NCBI GenBank assembly: GCA_963817515.1
Contig: CAWFPJ010000039.1
Span: 496,001 to 560,000, forward strand
DNA: 64,000 nt
Reading direction: 5' to 3'
Source: DATMNI01 sp963817515
GTDB lineage: Bacteria; Acidobacteriota; Terriglobia; Bryobacterales; Bryobacteraceae
Below are positions 39,232-47,840 of the stretch, one piece after another. Each line of letters opens with the position of its first letter. The stretch's first letter is position 1. The translations under genes and the position numbers were made by a program. A model generated the notes under the pieces. The model made no database searches. It was not told the origin of the DNA and saw only the letters and a list, made by a program, of their open reading frames with translations.

Positions 39232-39496
39232 AGCTTACTATTGATGGCCCAGACAAGAGATGACCTGAGATCGGCTGGCGTTTCCTCCAACGCGACTTCG
39301 CGTTCTTTTGGTAATGGGATGGGGTTTCGCGGCCTGCTACCGGTTTTCTAAACGCTGCGCCGTCACGCAGGATCTTTACCGGAATGCCAGCAAATGTCAG
39401 CAACGGGCAAAATAACCGGCCAATGTTGTGAGGGAGATCGGCGAAGGGTCGGCCTTACCGGTCCGTCGGCGTTCTGGGAACGCGGCTCGGCAGTTG

Positions 39497-40084
39497 CTAC
39501 GTTGTAGCCTCGGGTTGTTGTGGTTTTGGCCGACTGACGAACACCGCAAATCGCCTTTGGGCATCATCCATAATCTCAGGCTGACCCCACCACCAGACTG
39601 GCAACTGGCGGGACATCATATAGACTTCGACATCGGCCCATTCGCGACAGCCTTTTGTGCATAGGCTTTGAATGGATACGTCGTGTGGTTCTCCGGCTTC
39701 AACATCATCCCACTCCAGAAACTCGTTGCCGGAATAGAAATGTTCGTTGGCGGCTTCCCCAAACCGCAGTTCGTGTTTTCGATGGAGCAGCAGAAAGGCA
39801 CGAACCTCCGGAAGTAGTTTTTCCAACCATCCTGTTGATGTTTGAATTAAGGGCGAAGTCTGAAGGAATGCGCTCACGTGAGGAGGCAAGCTATCGAGCC
39901 AGGCCGATGTAGTTTGGCCCGCGGCCGGGATCGTCCAGTACTCGGCCATTGCCAAGATTTTGTCCACGTCTAAGAGTTCACCCACTGTAACGATCCCAGG
40001 GCGTTCCAAATGGGTATAACACCAGCGATACCCGGCGTTGATGTACTGTTTGCAGTCGAGGCATGCAAATTGCCGACTTGTCAC
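39497..40084 (-). CDS. Hypothetical protein with an N-terminal zinc-type cysteine cluster
   Basis: A 195-aa protein I do not recognise. The N-terminus has CLDCKQYINAGYRWCYTH (residues 8-25): a CxxC pair, then CxxxH, which could bind one zinc. The rest is soluble, acidic and rich in tryptophan, with no signal peptide or membrane segment. Coding quality is good: no frame break, acceptable codon use and a clear stop. It is transcribed away from the primase/recombinase unit that begins 90 bases away and might be cargo of it or the flanking host gene. Confidence 0.7.
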   Translation of the reverse strand: MTSRQFACLDCKQYINAGYRWCYTHLERPGIVTVGELLDVDKILAMAEYWTIPAAGQTTSAWLDSLPPHVSAFLQTSPLIQTSTGWLEKLLPEVRAFLLLHRKHELRFGEAANEHFYSGNEFLEWDDVEAGEPHDVSIQSLCTKGCREWADVEVYMMSRQLPVWWWGQPEIMDDAQRRFAVFVSRPKPQQPEATT

Positions 40085-40126
40085 AGTCTCATTGTAGTTG
40101 CGTACCGCTGAGGGCTCGCGGCGAGC

Positions 40127-40153
40127 AACGGAAAGCTGTATTCTCTTTTCGTT
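40127..40153. repeat. Imperfect inverted repeat at the left side of the element
   Basis: AACGGAAAG-N9-CTTTTCGTT, 8 of 9 positions paired. Its size resembles a tyrosine-recombinase core site, but no sequence match to the right-hand repeat is evident. Confidence 0.3.
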
Positions 40154-40174
40154 CGAAACTGATTTAGCCGGAGG

Positions 40175-40234
40175 GTGAAGGCCCGGCCAGCCGATCGAAA
40201 CCTTGGCAGAGAACGGTCACCGGCGGGCCTTCAC
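40175..40234. repeat. 11-bp inverted repeat around the start of the element's first gene
   Basis: GTGAAGGCCCG (40175-40185) and CGGGCCTTCAC (40224-40234) are exact reverse complements, 38 bases apart. If transcribed they would form a stem that hides the GTG start at 40175; if not, they could be an operator for the zinc-ribbon protein. Confidence 0.45.
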
Positions 40235-40744
40235 GCCAGCCGTGATTATCTTTATCTCACTGCCAGAGTCGAAAGACAACATCGACCCGGGGTGATCCCG
40301 CTGGACCGCCTACCGCGGCGATGTCCGTTCTGCCAAAACGACACGATCATCGGCCACGGGTGCCGACTCCGCCAGAGTCATGACGAGCAGCACGAAGGTC
40401 TCTGGGTTCGGCGCGGGATCTGTCAGCCGTGCAAGAAGACCTTCACGATCTTGCCCGAGTGGCTCGCACCATCGGCCCACTACACCCTGCGCTGTCGACA
40501 GGTGGCCTGCGAGCGGATCGCCGTAGGGGAAGCCGTTGAACAAACCGCGCTGCACTGCAAAGACCCAGCTCGTTTGCCGGATCCCTCCACCTTGCGCCGA
40601 TGGGCACACCGGCGGTTGTTCAGCGTGTGCTTCTGGCTGAGGGCCAGGGTTCCAGGCACGCACTTTCTTCGAACGCCCACCATCCTTGCCTGGGATGTCG
40701 GCGCGGTGTGCCGTATTCTGCGAATCGAGGCAAGCAGTCCGTGA
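40175..40744 (+). CDS. Zinc-ribbon/HTH protein, DUF6431-like
   Basis: Up to 189 aa from GTG 40175; a shorter start such as GTG near 40290 is possible, since the first 35 residues look unstructured. The core has CPFCQNDTIIGHGCR and RRGICQPCKKTFTILPEW, a CxxC-CxxC zinc ribbon like that at the front of IS1 InsA and other transposase-associated proteins. A helical HTH-like part follows (PDPSTLRRWAHRRL). I associate this with the DUF6431 family from memory. The stop at 40742 overlaps the GTG of the primase gene. Likely role: DNA recognition or regulation for the recombinases (inference). Confidence 0.65.
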   Translation: MKARPADRNLGRERSPAGLHASRDYLYLTARVERQHRPGVIPLDRLPRRCPFCQNDTIIGHGCRLRQSHDEQHEGLWVRRGICQPCKKTFTILPEWLAPSAHYTLRCRQVACERIAVGEAVEQTALHCKDPARLPDPSTLRRWAHRRLFSVCFWLRARVPGTHFLRTPTILAWDVGAVCRILRIEASSP

Positions 40745-41709
40745 CCCGAAGGGCCCTTGATGAACTGAAACAGCAGGTTCCGTTGCTGGAGTATCTGCAG
40801 GCTCACGATTGGCAAAATGCCCGCCCCATCGGCTTCGGCCGTTTCTTGGGGCTGTGTCCGCTGCACGCCGACCATGAGCCCAGCTTTCTCGTTGACCCCA
40901 GCAAAAACCTGTTCCACTGCTATGGTTGCCGTCGCGGCGGTGACATCATTCGCTTCGTCGAACTCTACCATGAGGTGAAGTTTCCAGAAGCGGTGGCATT
41001 GCTGCAGCTATGGCGCGGTTTGCCGCCGCTATTGCACGAAGCCGCCGGCTTCTACCGCTTGCAGCTACACCGCCATGCTGACGCGGTTGCCTACTTATAC
41101 CAGCGCGGTGTCCGCTCGCCGGAAGTGATCGAACACATGAGAATCGGCTACGCACCTGGCGGATGTCTGCGAGGTTGGCTGACACAGATGGGCTACCCGC
41201 TTCACATCTTGCGGCAAGCGGGTTTGGTGACGGCCTCCGGCTACGACACCTACCGACTTCGCGTGGTCTTCCCGCTGGAAGAGAACCTCTATGGTCGTAG
41301 TCTGTCTGCTGCGGCGCCACCTCATCGTTTCCTGCCGGGCGTTAAGGGTGGCCTGTACTCATGGGAGCAGGCCCGGATATATCCAGAGGTGATTCTGGTC
41401 GAAGGGCTGTTCGACTACGCCGCCTTGTGGCAAGCCGGTTTCTACAACGTCACCTGCTCGATGGGCACCAATCTCAATGCGCGCCAGTTCCGCCAACTCT
41501 GCGACGGCACACGAACCGTCTACCTGGCTTTTGATGCAGATCACAACGGTAGTGGTCAGCAGGCGGCTCAATCGCTTGTCTGCCGGCTCACCGAGCAAGG
41601 CGTACACGTGCGCACCGTAGCGCTGCCCGATGGCCATGATCCTAACAGCTTCTTCGTCCAAAACGGTGATTCTCGCCAGTTTCAGTCGCTGCTGGAGGCA
41701 GCACGATGA
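40741..41709 (+). CDS. Compact DnaG-like primase (CHC2 zinc finger + TOPRIM)
   Basis: A 322-aa protein starting at GTG 40741, which overlaps the previous stop. Residues 39-63 hold the CHC2 zinc site: C39 and H42 in LCPLHADHEPSF, C60 and C63 in LFHCYGCRRGGD. SPEVIEHMRIGYAPGG and YRLRVVFPLEENLYGRS match the DnaG core. The TOPRIM domain has E221 in ILVEGLFDY and D265/D267 in YLAFDADHNG. The helicase-binding C-terminus of host DnaG (about 600 aa) is absent. It should make RNA primers on single-stranded DNA. Its position between a zinc-ribbon protein and two recombinases implies a replication or strand-repair step in the element's movement. Confidence 0.85.
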   Translation: MTRRALDELKQQVPLLEYLQAHDWQNARPIGFGRFLGLCPLHADHEPSFLVDPSKNLFHCYGCRRGGDIIRFVELYHEVKFPEAVALLQLWRGLPPLLHEAAGFYRLQLHRHADAVAYLYQRGVRSPEVIEHMRIGYAPGGCLRGWLTQMGYPLHILRQAGLVTASGYDTYRLRVVFPLEENLYGRSLSAAAPPHRFLPGVKGGLYSWEQARIYPEVILVEGLFDYAALWQAGFYNVTCSMGTNLNARQFRQLCDGTRTVYLAFDADHNGSGQQAAQSLVCRLTEQGVHVRTVALPDGHDPNSFFVQNGDSRQFQSLLEAAR

Positions 41710-42755
41710 TGACCTTCCGCGTAGTTTCCAAGTCCTCCAACAACCATGCCCACTGCCCCTACCGCATTATCGAGCAGTCGACCGGCCGTGAGGTCGGATG
41801 GATCAACCAGTACCTCGATTATCAAACCCTTCGCCGTCTGGCCGACACGACCCTGCGAACTTATGCGCACGAGTTGCTGCACTTCCTCCGCTGGTGGGAG
41901 AGTGTTCACCATACCGATGCGGTAGTCAAAGATGCCCTCACCGAAACGACGCTTCTGGACTATGTGCGATTCCAGTCCGGCCAGGAACGCGAGTTGACCG
42001 GCGCCACCATCAACCAGCGCGTTGCCATCGTCGATCGTGCCTTGCGTGTCACCTTCCCTGACGCGCCCCTCCAGGCTGCTCCTGCCTTACAGACGACCTA
42101 CTGGCAACGAGCGCCAATGGGCGTCGGCAAACCACGTCCCGCCTTGAGCCGGTTGCACGTCAAGACTCCCAAACGAACCATCGTGCCTTTGTCGGTGGAC
42201 GAGGTGTCGCGATTTTGGTCCAGCTTTCGGAACTCGCGGGATCTGGCCATCGTGGGATTGATGCTGTTACAGGGACTCCGGTCGCAAGAGGTCCTGGATC
42301 TAAGCCGCGACGATCTTCTGCTGTCCGAAGCGCAGATTCGCGTGCGTGGCAAAGGCAACAAGACCCGTTTCCTGCCGCTGGCCCCGGAGGCCAACCAACT
42401 CCTTGACCACTATCTCCGGTTGGAGCGGCCAGAGACTTCGACCAATGCTCTGTTTGTTTCTCTCAAGGGATCCGCCCGCGGCGCCCGGATGACTCCCGCG
42501 GGGTTGCGCTCCTTGTTTCGATACCATCGTCGAACGACCGGCGTAACAATGGCCAACCCCCATCGGTTCCGCCATACCTTCGCCTCAGATATGGTTCGTG
42601 CTGGAGTCAGCCTGCCTGCACTCATGCAACTCATGGGACACGCTCACATTCAGACCACGATGATCTATGTGCAAGTCACTCCTCTCGAGGTCTATCAGCA
42701 ATATGCGCGGGCTGTCGCGCAACACATCAGGCCCGTGCCGGGTAAGCGATCGTGA
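41706..42755 (+). CDS. Tyrosine recombinase 1 (XerC/D-like)
   Basis: A 349-aa site-specific recombinase. It has an N-terminal SAM-like core-binding domain (residues 35-125) and a catalytic domain with the full set: R192 in LQGLRSQEVLDL, lysine in RGKGNKTRFLPL (215-225), H286 and R289 in PHRFRHTFASDM, H312 in LMGHAHIQTT, and nucleophile Y321. ATG 41706 overlaps the primase stop (ATGA). It cleaves and rejoins DNA through a 3'-phosphotyrosine. Strong similarity to the next gene in the HxFRHT...RAGVSLPALM stretch points to an ancient duplication, so the pair may act as a heterotetramer like XerCD. Confidence 0.9.
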   Translation: MMTFRVVSKSSNNHAHCPYRIIEQSTGREVGWINQYLDYQTLRRLADTTLRTYAHELLHFLRWWESVHHTDAVVKDALTETTLLDYVRFQSGQERELTGATINQRVAIVDRALRVTFPDAPLQAAPALQTTYWQRAPMGVGKPRPALSRLHVKTPKRTIVPLSVDEVSRFWSSFRNSRDLAIVGLMLLQGLRSQEVLDLSRDDLLLSEAQIRVRGKGNKTRFLPLAPEANQLLDHYLRLERPETSTNALFVSLKGSARGARMTPAGLRSLFRYHRRTTGVTMANPHRFRHTFASDMVRAGVSLPALMQLMGHAHIQTTMIYVQVTPLEVYQQYARAVAQHIRPVPGKRS

Positions 42756-43894
42756 CGATCTCCCGCTATGCCCCGCTGGAACATCCGTTGGTCCACCAGT
42801 TCCAGCGAACCGTCGAGTCCATTACAGCCGCTCTCGTCCCAGACTCGGTCCGTGCCTACGGTGGCGCGGCGCGCCAGTTCCTGATCTATCTCGGCGAAGC
42901 TTATCCATCTGTTTGTTCGTTAAACGAACTGCGCCGCGACCCGCACATCCTCGGCTGGTTTGCCCATCTGCGTTCACGCAAACCGCCGCTGGCTTCGGCT
43001 GTCTACAGTTGTCGCCTGCTGTTTCTGCGCGCCATTCTGGAGGAGCTTGCCTGGACTGCACAGATTCCCGAACTGGCTCATCTGATCCGCCGCGAGGACA
43101 TTCCACGCATCCCGCAACGCCTGCCCCGGCCATTGACGGCGGACCAAGATCAGTTGATCCAGCGGGAATTACTGCGACGCAACGACCTGCCGGGCAACGT
43201 CTTCCTGCTGCTGCGCCACGCCGGCCTACGCATCGGTGAATGCGCCGACCTCTCCTATGATTGCCTCCACCATGTGGGCCCGGATCGCTGGGCCATTCAT
43301 GTACCCCTGGGCAAGTTGAAGACGGAACGAATGATCCCGGTAGACTCGTTCGTCTGTGAACTCGTCCAGCGATTGCGCTTCTTCCGCTTTTTTGACCCGC
43401 TCCCCGCGGATGGCCGCCTGCTGGCGCGCTACAGCGGAAAGCAGACCTTCATCAAACGACTGCGCCTTTACCTGTACGATGTCACTGCCACTGTCGGCAT
43501 CTCCACCCACATCGTCCCACACCAGTTTCGCCACACGTATGCCACGGAAATGATCCGTGCGGGCGTAAGCCTGCCTGCGCTGATGGCGCTACTGGGCCAC
43601 GTTAAAGCGGAGATGACAATGAAGTACGTTCAAGTCGCTGGCACCGACCTGCAACGTGAGTTTCACCTGGCCCGCTCTCAACCCCGGCATCTGGTGCCAC
43701 AGCCTAAGGCGCCAATCATTTTGCCTCGCGCCGGCTTGGAAGGTGTTGTCGATTCTCTACTCTTCGCTCAACACGCCATTGAGATGTTCCGTCGGTCGCT
43801 GCCGGACGGCCTTCCGAGACATCGCCTCGATCAGCTCTCCAATCGGCTGACCAAGATCCTCTCCGAAAGCCGCAAACTCAACCCCGCAGAATAA
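42752..43894 (+). CDS. Tyrosine recombinase 2 (XerC/D-like)
   Basis: A 380-aa paralogue starting at GTG 42752 on the previous stop (GTGA). The catalytic set is complete: R160 in RHAGLRIGECADL, K190 in LGKLKTERMIP, H257 and R260 in PHQFRHTYATEM, H283 in LLGHVKAEMT, and Y292. A C-terminal extension of about 80 residues after the nucleophile (residues 300-380) ends with helical segments (LPRHRLDQLSNRLTKIL). That may hold partner contacts in the manner of Xer C-terminal exchange. With two different active recombinases, each could cut one strand pair of the same core site. Confidence 0.9.
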   Translation: MTISRYAPLEHPLVHQFQRTVESITAALVPDSVRAYGGAARQFLIYLGEAYPSVCSLNELRRDPHILGWFAHLRSRKPPLASAVYSCRLLFLRAILEELAWTAQIPELAHLIRREDIPRIPQRLPRPLTADQDQLIQRELLRRNDLPGNVFLLLRHAGLRIGECADLSYDCLHHVGPDRWAIHVPLGKLKTERMIPVDSFVCELVQRLRFFRFFDPLPADGRLLARYSGKQTFIKRLRLYLYDVTATVGISTHIVPHQFRHTYATEMIRAGVSLPALMALLGHVKAEMTMKYVQVAGTDLQREFHLARSQPRHLVPQPKAPIILPRAGLEGVVDSLLFAQHAIEMFRRSLPDGLPRHRLDQLSNRLTKILSESRKLNPAE

Positions 43895-43949
43895 CGGGCA
43901 GAGATTGGCCGGATAAGGGCGTTACTGCGTCAGCTTGACTTTGGCTGAA

Positions 43950-43971
43950 AAGCTGGAACGACCTCCAGCTT
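43950..43971. repeat. Inverted repeat AAGCTGGA-ACGACC-TCCAGCTT, candidate recombination core
   Basis: Perfect 8-bp arms around a 6-bp centre, 56 bases after the last recombinase stop. The geometry equals that of many tyrosine-recombinase crossover sites (arms plus 6-8-bp overlap). It could also be a transcription terminator, but no T-run follows. Confidence 0.4.
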
Positions 43972-44746
43972 CCGGTTCCCCAAAGAAAAATCTTCCTAGA
44001 GTGAAAGAAAACTACAGTCAAAAGGCCGCCTCTTATCAATATATTCCTGCAATCGCGAGGGAAAGTCATTGGCTGGCCTGATCCATCAAGAAAGGTCCCT
44101 GAAGTGCTGTAATTGCGGCGGGCGTTTCACCAGACAGCCAAAGCGGTAGGAGGAATCCATGATATGCACCAGTTCGCACCCGCAGATCCGCCAGCGGGCG
44201 CAGGATATTTTCCAAGAGCGTATGCAAACCGGACGCAAAGGCGATGCCCTTAGTGATTGGCTCGAAGCCGAGCATGAGATCGGCAGGCACCGCATCCCCG
44301 CTCAGGCGTCGATGCTGCATCTGCATCCCAAATCTACTACGCTTCCGTTGAACTTGCGCGGCTTCAGACCACACCCGCCCCCAACTCGTCTGCATCCAGA
44401 ATCCATTCGACGGTCGGCCGTCGCGTAGCTGCTCCGCCGGGCGGTCGAGGATGGATTTTCTCGGGCATATCCATCACCGGGATACCACCTTCCGGCGCCA
44501 GCATCCTGGACGATTTGCCGCATCCTGACACAGCCAGGCGCGGATTTCCAAGAGGCACAATCGTCTGCCGTTCCATTCGCATCATGACGCAGCTGCCACA
44601 AGCGCCTCGTAGATACAGACTCAACTTCGGCTGAGACTCTGAGCCTGTTTTCGGAACCGGCAAACAATACCGTGCTTGTACCGCAGCCCGATTCTTTTAC
44701 CAGCCGCGGCGAACCGTATGCTGAGCCCGCAAACCTCTTGCGCCGC
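43972..44746. other. Gene-free stretch with unrecognised coding debris
   Basis: No intact gene. On the minus strand two open pieces, 44364-44663 and 44066-44395, read like continuous protein if joined by one frame change near 44370 (PTVEWILDADELG, then EPITKGIAFASGLHTLLENI and LLPLWLSGETPAA). I do not recognise the family. They may be a decayed host gene interrupted when the neighbouring element arrived. Upstream of 44364 and downstream of 44066 nothing convincing is seen. Confidence 0.35.
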
Positions 44747-47700
44747 TCACTGCAGCGCGGCGTATTCCGCTTTGGCTTGCTTGAGGATCGGGATGTCGGG
44801 ATCGGCATCTTTCCAAACTGTGAGGAAACTCTGGTAGGAAGCCTTTGCCTTGACGTTATCCCGCGACAACGCGAACGCCCGGCCGAGTTGCAATCGCGCG
44901 AGTGAGCCGATCGGATCGTTGATCACGACGCCGCGGTGATCGAGAATTTTCTGGAACTCCGCGGCGGCTTCTGCACCTTGGTGTGCGGCCAGATATGCCT
45001 GGCCACGCACATAGACAGGATAGAGGGCACCGAAGAAGCCAAAAATGGTACTCATCGGCGCGCCCAGCTCATAAGGAACGGCGATTTGGAGCCGTTCGAC
45101 AGCTTTTGAAGGCTCATTAGATTTCAATGCGAGAAGTGCGCGAAGCTGCGGAATATACGCGAATCTGACCTCACTATCCTCAGGGAACCGTTTTTCCAGT
45201 TCATTCGCGAGTTTTTGCGACTGGAAAGAATCCCCCAGTTGGGCCAGTGCAAAGGCGGCGCCGTACTCCACATCCCGCCCCGTGGAAAGCTGTAACGCTG
45301 CGATAGCACTTCGACGTGCTTCAGGCGCATTCCCGAAAAGGGCTTCCCGCACGGCCGCTCCGGCGTAGAACAGAGCGGCTAGTTCCCGCCGGCGCGATTT
45401 CTGCGCCACATCCACCGCATGCAGTGACATCTGCCTTGCCTGTTGCAAGTGACCGGAATATGCCAGGGTAAGAGATTCCTGGTCGGACATCCATTCGACC
45501 ACTCCGGGTTTTCTCCGGCCCATGGCCGCCTCGCGTTCCAGTCCCGCCAGGTCCGCCCTCAAGAAAGCGATCTGGTATTGCTCGATCAGAAAGAACGGGG
45601 TTTCCAGTTTGCGTTCAAAGGCTTGTTGAAGGGCGTGCTCGGCCTCCCCCAGGCGATCCAGGAAAACAAAAGTCTCCGCAAGATTGAAATAGCCTGGGAA
45701 GAAATCCGGATCGAGCTGGATGGCTTTTTGGGCCTCTTGAACCGATTTTTCAAAGTCGCCGAATGGTTGATAAACAAACGCCGACAACATCGCGTGTGGA
45801 TTTACTTCACGAGGATAGGTTTGCGCCCACAACTCACAGGTCTGGTGCGCCTTTTCCAGGTTTCCGGTCACCTGTACATCGTAGGAGGCAGCGATAAAGA
45901 ACTTTTCCGAGTCACTGGCGCGATCTTGTAGCCTATAGGCTTTGCTGGTGTTCTCCGCCGACAATACAGACTCTCCAAAATCTCCGTACACGCGCCCCAG
46001 CCACGCATATGCCATCGCGAACTTGGGGTCGATTTCAATGGCGCGCTGAAAAAGCGGAACGGAGGCGGCCTCATCATCAGTTAATAAGACGACCTTCAAA
46101 GCTGTGGTGTACGCCTTCAGGGCGTCGAGCGACGGCGTGGTCGCCTCAGCGAGCGGAGTGGAATGGGTTTGGATGGTGGCGAGCGATTCGCCGGCCCGGG
46201 TTCTGAACTTACTAGCAATTTGGCTCAGGGCATTCAGGACGTCTTCTTTTCTTGCCGCCTGCACCTGCTCCTCATCGAGGATGTCTCCCGTGCGGCAATT
46301 CCTGGCGCGCAAGCCCAACACATACTGGCTTCCGAGGGGGGCAATCGAACCATCGAGCACGGCCGCACTTCCGGTTCGCTGGCAGATTTCACTGGCGCGG
46401 TCCGGTGTTAGCTTCGTATCCAAGGGCCGGCCCATCAAGCGAAGAGTCCGCTGGATGCGCTCATCGGAGACCAGACTGAGGAACGGCGACTGTTGAAGCT
46501 GTACCGCCAACCCCTGGCGAAGGGTTTCGTCAAAGACGGCGTCGCCTGTGGTGTTCCGGAAATCGGCGAGGATGATTGTATCTTTGTCCGTGAGCCTTGG
46601 GGTGCGATGAGAATAGAGATAGCCCGCCGGCCAGAAGCGCCAGCGCCGCTGCACCAGCCAGAGTCATGACGGCCCAGCGTTTGGCAGTGACTACGCCGAG
46701 AGCGCTGGTTGAGGCCGGGGCAGAATCCGTGGCGCGTTCCAGGCGCTGGAGGTCGGCGCGAATTTCCGAAGCGTGCTGGTAGCGCAGGCTGCGCTCTTTT
46801 TCAAGACACTTGTCAATGATCCGCTCCAGTTCCAGTGGCAAGCCGGGATTCAGGCGCACCGAAGGGACGGGAGCGCGGTTGAGAATAGCGTCGAATATCA
46901 TCACTGGGCGTTCTCCGCGAAATGGCAGCGTACCCGTAGCCATTTCATAGAGCACCACGCCGAACGAGAATAAGTCTGTGCGTGAGTCCAGCGGCTCAGC
47001 GCGGACCTGCTCCGGCGACATGTGCGACACGGTGCCCAGCACGCTGCCTGCGCCGGTGAGTTGATCTTCGATGGTCCGAGTGGGTGCCGCCGTTCCGCCG
47101 AGGTATGCGCGCTCATCGGCGGCGGAACCTACTTTCGCCAGTCCAAAGTCGAGAATCTTGGCGTGACCGCGCGCGGTGATGAAGATGTTCGCCGGTTTGA
47201 TGTCGCGATGGATAATCCCCGCGGAGTGAGCTGCATCCAAGGCGTCGGCGGTTTCGATCGCGAACGAAAGCAGCGTTTCGATTTCGAGCGGACGACCAGC
47301 GATGCGGTGCTTCAGGGTAGTCCCGTCGAGGAACTCCATGACGATGAAGGACAAGCCACCGTCTCTTCCGACTTCGTGGATGGTGCAGATGTTGGGATGG
47401 TTGAGAGACGAGGCCGCCCGGGCCTCACGGCGGAAGCGTTCCAGCGCCTGGGCATCGCGAGCTAATTGTTCGGGCAGGAATTTCAGAGCTACAAAACGTC
47501 CCAGGTCGAGGTCTTCGGCCTTGTAGACCACGCCCATCCCGCCGCCGCCCAGTTTTTCTTTGATGCAGTAGTGGGAGAGGGTCCGGCCGATAGGAAAATC
47601 ACTGCCGTCCTGCGCATCCTCGTTCGGGAGGAGAGCGAGAGCCCGCGCGGCGACCTCGATAGCAGGGGTATCGAGAAAACTTCCTGCGTCGTGGTGTAGT

Positions 47701-47840
47701 TTCAGAAGAGCGCGGAGTTCCCGCTCCAGTGCCTGATCGCCTCCGCAGACCTGCCGTAGGAAGGCGTCGCGCTCCCCGGGCGGATGCTCCAGCAATAACT
47801 GCAATAGACTATCGAGTTGTTTCCACCGATCAGAATCCAT
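44747..47840 (-). CDS. Ser/Thr protein kinase with C-terminal TPR sensor part (one frameshift)
   Basis: About 1030 residues after correction. The N-terminal part (1-75) is the helical leader usual in acidobacterial kinases. The kinase domain has GGGGMGVVYKAEDL (P-loop), VALKFLPEQL (lysine), IHRDIKPANIF (catalytic loop) and ILDFGLAKVG. A transmembrane helix (VMTLAGAAALALLAGGLSLF) lies near residue 400, then a beta-rich domain (DTIILADFRNTTGDAVFDET) and many TPRs to the C-terminus. The frame slips once near 46612, right after the membrane helix, where TCTCATCGCACC joins the halves. Its start overlaps the end of the ECF sigma gene by 11 bases, a pairing known for ECF43-type factors. Confidence 0.85.

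Larger units (their letters stand above)
40127..43971 (+). mobile_element. Putative primase-encoding tyrosine-recombinase element (approximate ends)
   Basis: Four genes on one strand, each overlapping the next by exactly 4 bases (GTGA, ATGA, GTGA), encode a zinc-ribbon/HTH protein, a compact DnaG-like primase and two related tyrosine recombinases. Tandem tyrosine recombinases recall Tn554-like and recombinase-in-trio elements, but these do not carry a primase. The ends given are two inverted repeats outside the genes (40127-40153 and 43950-43971). They are candidates only; I found no long terminal repeat or target duplication. Gene fragments and a damaged toxin-antitoxin pair in the flanks fit an accessory site. 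Confidence 0.55.

Noticed and set aside
40175..43894. Integron or phage-defence island
   Set aside because: No attC-like array, nuclease, restriction or retron component is present. Two recombinases and a primase in one coupled operon fit a mobile element better.
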